A DNA stretch of 34,764 nucleotides from an uncultured Bacilli bacterium (lineage in GTDB: Bacteria > Bacillota_I > Bacilli_A > RF39 > UBA660). The stretch is from NCBI GenBank assembly GCA_934086145.1, contig CAKOHV010000022.1, positions 1-34,764 on the forward strand. The letters run 5' to 3'. Position 1 is the stretch's first letter. Each line of letters begins with the position of its first letter. Position numbers and translations under genes: made by a program. The notes below the pieces were generated by a model. The model was given only the letters and a program-made list of their open reading frames with translations, was not told the DNA's origin and made no database searches. Positions 30,074 through 34,764 of this stretch are shown in pieces.

Positions 30074-31403
30074 AGAAAAAAAGGTAGAAAAAGACCAAAA
30101 GAAAAAAATTAGCATTCCCTTTATCTTAAAAGCTCTAACAGTTGTGGTATTAACTTTTCTTACCATTTTATTATCCTCAAACTATTATAAAGAGGACTTA
30201 GAAAAACAAAGAATTTATTTTGAAGAACAAGAAGCGTTACGCAAGATTGAATTAGAAAGAGCCCGCAAAGCCGCCCTAATTACCAATGCTAAAGAAGCTG
30301 TAAAATTATTATATATTGATAATGTTCCGAAGGATAGCTTGTCAGCTGAAGAATTATTAAATGCTGAAAATAAAATTGAATTAATTGAAGATGATGACCA
30401 AAAAAATAATCTAAATACTGAATTAAATGAAGTTAAACAATATATAACTTTTAGTAGTGCTTATCAAACGATTTATCCTAATAAAATTTTAATTGCTAAT
30501 GTTGATGAGAATACTTATAATGAATTTTTGGTTACTTATGATAATTTGAAGCAAGAATGGAAAGATATGTATGCTAGTGATATCGAGGATATTAAACTTC
30601 AAAAGAGTCAAATGACTAATGCTTATAATAGTGTTGTTTCCTTATTTACTAGTTCGGCAATGACGACTGTTAAAGCTAATGTTACAAGAACTGAGCATAC
30701 TAATGCGGTAAAGGTTGTCGCTTTATTAAAACAAGAAAATTTAAAACAGGACTATAATAATAAACTTAATGTAGTAATAAAAAAGATTGAAGAACGTGAA
30801 GCTTATCAAAAAAGACAAGAAGAAATAAAAAAAGCCTGGGTTGTTTTAAATACACCGTATATTAGCCAAAATTATGCTAAAATATACAATGGTTGTGAAG
30901 GAGCTTCGTTATTAATGGCTGTTCAGTATAAAGGTTATTTAAAAAATAAGACGCTAGCTGATGTAGCAGCGGCAATGCCTAAAAGTGATAATCCTCATGA
31001 AGGTTTTTATCTAGATATTTATGGAACGGAACCTAAAACAGAATCGCATTGGATTGCTCCTGATGCTTTATCTAAGTTTGGTCGTGAATATAGTGGAAAT
31101 TCAAAGATATTTAATGCCACTGGTTATTCTTTTAGTCAGTTAGAACAAGAATTATCTAAAGGAAATCCTGTTATTATATATGTTACAGGAGGAGAATTAA
31201 ATAATCCTGTATGGAAGGAAGGCCAAGAAGTTCCTGTAAATTTACATGTTATTTTGTTAGTAGGTTATAATAATATAACTAAACAAGTTATTGTAAAAGA
31301 TCCATGGACACATAATGAGTCTTCAAAATATAAATACTATTCTGAAAGTCGAATCACTTCTATTTATAATCAAGTGGGTAAAAAAGCCGTTGTTGTTGGT
31401 TAA
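30066..31403 (+). CDS. Membrane-anchored C39-like cysteine peptidase
   Basis: 445 residues. A basic N-terminus precedes one membrane helix (about 21-41), followed by an extracytoplasmic helical, coiled-coil-prone stretch (about 45-255) and a C-terminal peptidase domain. The latter shows the C39-like (papain-fold) pattern: TPYISQ, then NGCEGASLLMA with the nucleophile Cys near 277, LHVILLVGYN with the His near 393, and VKDPW with the Asp near 411. It overlaps the BspA-like gene by eight bases, so the two are co-translated. It could trim or release the surface protein, but this is inference from linkage. Confidence 0.85.
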   Translation: MSEEKKVEKDQKKKISIPFILKALTVVVLTFLTILLSSNYYKEDLEKQRIYFEEQEALRKIELERARKAALITNAKEAVKLLYIDNVPKDSLSAEELLNAENKIELIEDDDQKNNLNTELNEVKQYITFSSAYQTIYPNKILIANVDENTYNEFLVTYDNLKQEWKDMYASDIEDIKLQKSQMTNAYNSVVSLFTSSAMTTVKANVTRTEHTNAVKVVALLKQENLKQDYNNKLNVVIKKIEEREAYQKRQEEIKKAWVVLNTPYISQNYAKIYNGCEGASLLMAVQYKGYLKNKTLADVAAAMPKSDNPHEGFYLDIYGTEPKTESHWIAPDALSKFGREYSGNSKIFNATGYSFSQLEQELSKGNPVIIYVTGGELNNPVWKEGQEVPVNLHVILLVGYNNITKQVIVKDPWTHNESSKYKYYSESRITSIYNQVGKKAVVVG

Positions 31404-31476
31404 AATAAAAGCTTAGATATTTTGAGAGGAAAATAACTTTACAGAGTAAGTTAAGGATTTATGTAAAATGATTATA

Positions 31477-31515
31477 GAAGCTATTAGCCTAAAAATGGTT
31501 AAGAGCTTTTTATTT
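31477..31515 (+). terminator. Rho-independent terminator
   Basis: AAGCT, TTAGCC against GGTTAA, AGCTT (one mismatch), followed by a T-rich run, 75 bases after the peptidase stop codon. Confidence 0.65.
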
Positions 31516-31614
31516 TAAAATATTTGTTATTTAAATTAAAAATAGAGACATAATACCTAGAAAGAAAAAGAAGAATGTGCTAAAGTAGAAGTATGATAGA
31601 AATGAGGTTAATTA

Positions 31615-31914
31615 ATGAAATATGAAGATTTGAGTTTTACAATCAAAAATAAAGAAGGGCTAGATGTTATATGTGACATAGTTTCCGTAGTACCAAACGA
31701 TGATGGTGATGAACCATATGTAGTATTTACTGATTACTTAATGGATGAAAATGATGAATTTATTATGCAATATGGTAAATTAGTTAAAGTTGATGATGAT
31801 TATGTATTAAAAGTCGTTGATGATGAAAAAGTTATCGAATTAATAAAAGAAAAATTGCAAGATGAAATTGTTGATTATGTAAATAAATCAGTTCAAGAGA
31901 ATTTACATGACTAA
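31615..31914 (+). CDS. DUF1292-like small acidic protein
   Basis: 99 residues. FTIKNKEGLDVICDIVSVVP, YVVFTDYLMDENDE and YGKLVKVDDDYV follow the beta-strand pattern of the DUF1292/YrzB family, plus a helical C-terminus. There is no membrane segment. GAGGT precedes the ATG. It overlaps the large gene at 31907 by eight bases. A second, shorter relative lies at 33093 in the same cluster. Confidence 0.7.
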   Translation: MKYEDLSFTIKNKEGLDVICDIVSVVPNDDGDEPYVVFTDYLMDENDEFIMQYGKLVKVDDDYVLKVVDDEKVIELIKEKLQDEIVDYVNKSVQENLHD

Positions 31915-33079
31915 AGAGGAAATAAATGAAAAAATAGCTTCTTTACAGGGGGAAAATTTACAAGAAGAACTAAATTTAAGAGGCAAATTAGTCAATGCTT
32001 TAAAAAAAGAAGTTAAACAAGAAAAAGATAAAAATAAAAAAGCTTTATTAGAAGTAGAACTGATTAAAGCAATAGAAGAACATAAAAAAACAATTTTAAA
32101 ATTAGAAAAAGAGCAGGGCAAGGCCATAAGTATTCCTAAAAGGGTTGGGCTAAAAGTAACAGAGATTGCAGATACGATTAAGATATTTATGAAAAAACAA
32201 GATATTCTTGGAAAGCTTAAAACAGCTGGAGTATCGACAGCAGCTTGTACTATCTTTATGGCTTCAATTTCAGCGGGTTTAGCTGGAATAGCAGGAACAT
32301 TGTCTTTAGCGACGCTTACATCGTTGTTTCCTTCAATTTGTTACGTTGCTTTAAGTAACGTAATAAGAATGGGTTTTACGGATACGCAAAAATCAAAGAT
32401 AATAAAAATATTAACGGAAGGAAATGAAGTTGCTAAAGTAACACATGGTTTTGTAAAAGAAAACATTTTAGAAAATAAGGAATTCTTAGAACATTTAAAG
32501 GAATATAAGAATTTTGAGCAAAATACTAACGATGAAAAAATTGAAAAGTGTAAAGCTTTGATTGCTAATTATCGTGAAATAATTCAAAAAGCTCCTAATG
32601 AGAAGATTAAAAGCTCATTAGACTTGGAATTAGCCGGTGTTTTGACTGATTTGAGAAAATGTTTAAATGTTAAGAAGAAAAACTACATAGATGATCAAGA
32701 AAAATTATCAGCTGTAGAATTTGTTAAGTTAGAAGCCGAAATAGCTTCTACGTCAGCAGAAATATACAAGATAACTAATAAAGTAAACTTAGTTACGAAA
32801 GAGACAACTAAAAATATTGGTAAAAGTGCTGTTTCGATGTATGCATCACGAGCTTTGTTGCTAGGAATATTCCCACAATTGGGTTTCCAAAATTTAACTT
32901 CAGCCATGATGCCAATGGTTTATACAGTAATCAGTAACTTAGCGGCTAGCGACCAATTGAAAGATAAAATAAAAATAGCCAAATCAAACTATGTAGAGCA
33001 AGTAATAACATTTAACAATAAAGAATTAGCCGATGAAATATTCGGAAGTATTCGTAGTACAAAACAAGTAACTATGTAA
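31907..33079 (+). CDS. Coiled-coil protein with two hydrophobic segments, internally duplicated
   Basis: 390 residues, not recognised. It has two halves of similar layout: a charged coiled coil (about 1-75 and 200-280) followed by a small-residue-rich hydrophobic stretch (about 100-150 and 310-350). The ends of the halves align: SLFPSICYVALSNVIR then QKSKIIKI against AMMPMVYTVISNLAAS then LKDKIKI. This suggests an old tandem duplication. The hydrophobic parts are rich in Ala, Gly, Ser and Thr, so they could be membrane-inserting or membrane-peripheral. It starts inside the preceding DUF1292-like gene and is followed after 13 bases by a second one. Confidence 0.75.
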   Translation: MTKEEINEKIASLQGENLQEELNLRGKLVNALKKEVKQEKDKNKKALLEVELIKAIEEHKKTILKLEKEQGKAISIPKRVGLKVTEIADTIKIFMKKQDILGKLKTAGVSTAACTIFMASISAGLAGIAGTLSLATLTSLFPSICYVALSNVIRMGFTDTQKSKIIKILTEGNEVAKVTHGFVKENILENKEFLEHLKEYKNFEQNTNDEKIEKCKALIANYREIIQKAPNEKIKSSLDLELAGVLTDLRKCLNVKKKNYIDDQEKLSAVEFVKLEAEIASTSAEIYKITNKVNLVTKETTKNIGKSAVSMYASRALLLGIFPQLGFQNLTSAMMPMVYTVISNLAASDQLKDKIKIAKSNYVEQVITFNNKELADEIFGSIRSTKQVTM

Positions 33080-33092
33080 GGAGAAAAAGATT

Positions 33093-33341
33093 ATGAATGA
33101 AGTAACATTTAAAATGAAAAATGATATAGGCGTAGAAATAGAATATACAGAAATAGGGAGAATAGAACTGGATAGAAAATACATTTTATATACTGATTTT
33201 GTACCTGAAAATAATAATGTAGGTTTTAGAATCTTCGTTGCAGAATTAAAAAAAGATGGTTTAGAAGTAATTAAAGATAAAACAGTAAGAGAAAAAATAA
33301 TTAGTGAATTTAATAAACAAATTCTTAGTATGGCTAAATAA
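33093..33341 (+). CDS. Second DUF1292-like small protein
   Basis: 82 residues. FKMKNDIGVEIEYTEIGRIE and YILYTDFVPENN repeat the strand pattern of the protein at 31615, and the helical end is similar (REKIISEFNKQI). AAGGAGAAAAAG precedes the ATG. Its TAA shares its last base with the ATG of the following gene (TAATG), so the two are coupled. The paired arrangement of a small DUF1292-like gene followed by a large coiled-coil gene occurs twice in a row. Confidence 0.68.
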   Translation: MNEVTFKMKNDIGVEIEYTEIGRIELDRKYILYTDFVPENNNVGFRIFVAELKKDGLEVIKDKTVREKIISEFNKQILSMAK

Positions 33342-34764
33342 TGACAGAAGAATTACAAGCGGAACTAAATAAAAATTTAGCTCAAATAGAAGATTATACT
33401 CTTACTGAAGAAAAAATATTAAAAGGAAAAGAAACCATAGCAGAGAAATTAAAAGAAGCAATAAATGATAATATCGACTTAACCGAAGAAGATAAACAAA
33501 TAATTGATGCAGAGTTAAACAATATTAAAACAAGTAATTCTAAAGATGAGATAATGCTTTCCATTAGTAAAATAAGGGATGTGTTAGCTAAATATCTTAA
33601 AGGATTAAAAGAAGTGGAAAAGCAACCTGATAAAGAAGAACATGATAAACAAGAAACAAATGAGCAAGAAGAGATTCAGCAACAAGAAAATAATCAAGAG
33701 GAAGTAACTCAGGAGCAAATAAATCAAGAAGAAAATAATCAAAATGGCGAAGAAAAACAAGAAGTAAATGAAGATGTTGAACAAGAATTGGAACCAGAAG
33801 AAAGTTTTGATACTGATAAAATCGATTCTTTAAGTGAAGATTTACAAAACGCTCAAGATGCTAATTATATTTCAAAGATTACAGCTAAAAGAGGAAGATT
33901 AATTAGAGAAATTCAACGTGAAATAGCTAAAATTAAAAAATCAGATAGAACAGACGCTAAAACAATTGAAGTTTTAGATAAACTAGAAACAAGATTAAGA
34001 ACGGAAATCGATAACCATAAAGAACAATTAAATGATCGATATCGTGATGAATTTAAAAAACAAAAGGCAACAGTTCCAGCTATTTTAACTGTTTTACCAA
34101 AAGGAGTAGTATTGCAAGTTCAAAAAGTTGATACTTGTATTCGCGAGATGATAGCAGCTAAAACTCTTAAACAGAAAATTGCTGCTGGCGTTAATATTGC
34201 TAAGTCCTTAGGAATGGTGGCAGCCACACCGATAATATTTACGGCTAAATTCATTGCTAGACACTGGTATTTAGTTTTACTTTTATTGTCTTTACTTAAA
34301 GCCCCAAACTTTAAACTTAATGATAAAAAAGACAATGATGATGAATTTGATAAGAATCCAGGAGTGGAACGTGAATATGGTGTAGATAATGCTTTTGATA
34401 AACAGTATGGTTTTGATGCTTCACTAGCTGGAGAACCAGCATTGGAACAAAATTTAGGGCAAACGCCATCATTTGCTCCAGATTTGAGTTCAGGCTTAGA
34501 AAATCTGCCTAGTATTGATACTAGTTTTTATACTTCAAAATTTCCAGGAATGGAAGGCAATTTTGCCGCTAAAGCCGGTGTTAAAGCAACTGAAATTGTT
34601 GATGCGCTTAATCCAGCAGCAAGTCAATATAATATTCCAGCCGATGAATTGAAAAATGTTGCAACAGCACAAACAGTTGGAACACCGGAAACAGATGCAA
34701 TGATGGAAAAACTTAAAGTTGATGCTAATCAATATGATTTAGGAACGCAGCGCTTACAAGAGTT
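33341..34764 (+). CDS. Large coiled-coil, Gln/Glu-rich protein with hydrophobic segment (partial)
   Basis: The frame stays open from ATG 33341 to the window edge, at least 474 residues, and is truncated only by the window. Order: helical N-terminal part (about 1-90), Gln/Glu/Asn-rich low-complexity tract (about 92-165), coiled coil (about 165-245), an Ala/Gly/Val-rich stretch with a clear hydrophobic helix (WYLVLLLLSLLKAP, about 307-320), then a less charged C-terminal region. It resembles the protein at 31907 in having coiled coils next to hydrophobic segments. No domain is recognised. Confidence 0.75.
   Translation, partial: MTEELQAELNKNLAQIEDYTLTEEKILKGKETIAEKLKEAINDNIDLTEEDKQIIDAELNNIKTSNSKDEIMLSISKIRDVLAKYLKGLKEVEKQPDKEEHDKQETNEQEEIQQQENNQEEVTQEQINQEENNQNGEEKQEVNEDVEQELEPEESFDTDKIDSLSEDLQNAQDANYISKITAKRGRLIREIQREIAKIKKSDRTDAKTIEVLDKLETRLRTEIDNHKEQLNDRYRDEFKKQKATVPAILTVLPKGVVLQVQKVDTCIREMIAAKTLKQKIAAGVNIAKSLGMVAATPIIFTAKFIARHWYLVLLLLSLLKAPNFKLNDKKDNDDEFDKNPGVEREYGVDNAFDKQYGFDASLAGEPALEQNLGQTPSFAPDLSSGLENLPSIDTSFYTSKFPGMEGNFAAKAGVKATEIVDALNPAASQYNIPADELKNVATAQTVGTPETDAMMEKLKVDANQYDLGTQRLQE

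Noticed and set aside
1..34764. Alternative genetic code with TGA as tryptophan, given the AT-rich mycoplasma-like features
   Set aside because: TGA ends the YceD gene, rimM and the BspA-like gene at expected lengths, and tryptophans in conserved motifs are TGG.
31615..34764. Cluster read as a phage or secretion module
   Set aside because: No capsid, tail, lysis, ATPase or translocon motif is visible in the part available; the label would be a guess.

Overview
The window is AT-rich (by eye about 70% A+T) chromosomal DNA from a low-GC Gram-positive bacterium. Core genes are Bacillus-like and partly in Bacillus order: the tmcAL / YceD-DUF177 / rpmF neighbourhood and the rimM-trmD-(small ORF)-rplS-...-lepB string. 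Ribosome binding sites are AGGAGG/AGGTGAT-like, and many promoters are TTGNNN-17-TATAAT. TGA is a real stop (the YceD gene, rimM and the BspA-like gene end in it), so the mycoplasma code does not apply. A FemAB-type enzyme and LemA suggest a walled cell. A gut-type uncultured Bacilli/Erysipelotrichia/RF39-like lineage would fit, but that is inference.

Layout. 1-2672: end of an unknown gene, a small orphan gene, then a co-directional set of two exported/anchored unknowns, a MIF-like tautomerase and a small membrane protein. 2690-5678: a kinase-like protein and tmcAL on the minus strand, diverging from the YceD gene-rpmF operon. 5684-7470: a complete one-gene IS66-type element inserted at the rpmF stop codon, with 15-bp perfect terminal repeats and a perfect 8-bp target duplication. 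7552-7625: tRNA-Thr(GGT), whose downstream terminator region is repeated 1.4 kb away around an orphan gene. 9274-12839: lipoprotein, transglutaminase-like protein, unknown + metallophosphoesterase + membrane protein. 12817-15096: YitT-like membrane protein and pyrG on the minus strand, pyrG having a leader hairpin that looks like an attenuator. 15258-21123: envelope genes (two zinc-ribbon membrane proteins, FemAB, LemA, DUF2207). 21395-25994: one long operon (secreted unknown, nucleotidyltransferase, YgjP-like metallopeptidase, SpoU methyltransferase, rimM, trmD, unknown), followed by rplS with its own promoter and leader. 26520-28758: membrane protein (minus), signal peptidase I, ITPase-like protein. 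28961-31403: BspA/DUF285 surface protein overlapping a C39-like peptidase. 31615-34764: a tightly coupled four-gene cluster in which two small DUF1292-like proteins alternate with two large coiled-coil/hydrophobic proteins; the last runs off the window.

The least explained parts are the 31.6-34.8 kb cluster, the BspA-like/C39-like pair and the MIF-like gene among exported proteins. The best-supported single event is the IS66 insertion, which separated rpmF from its own terminator while bringing a replacement terminator.
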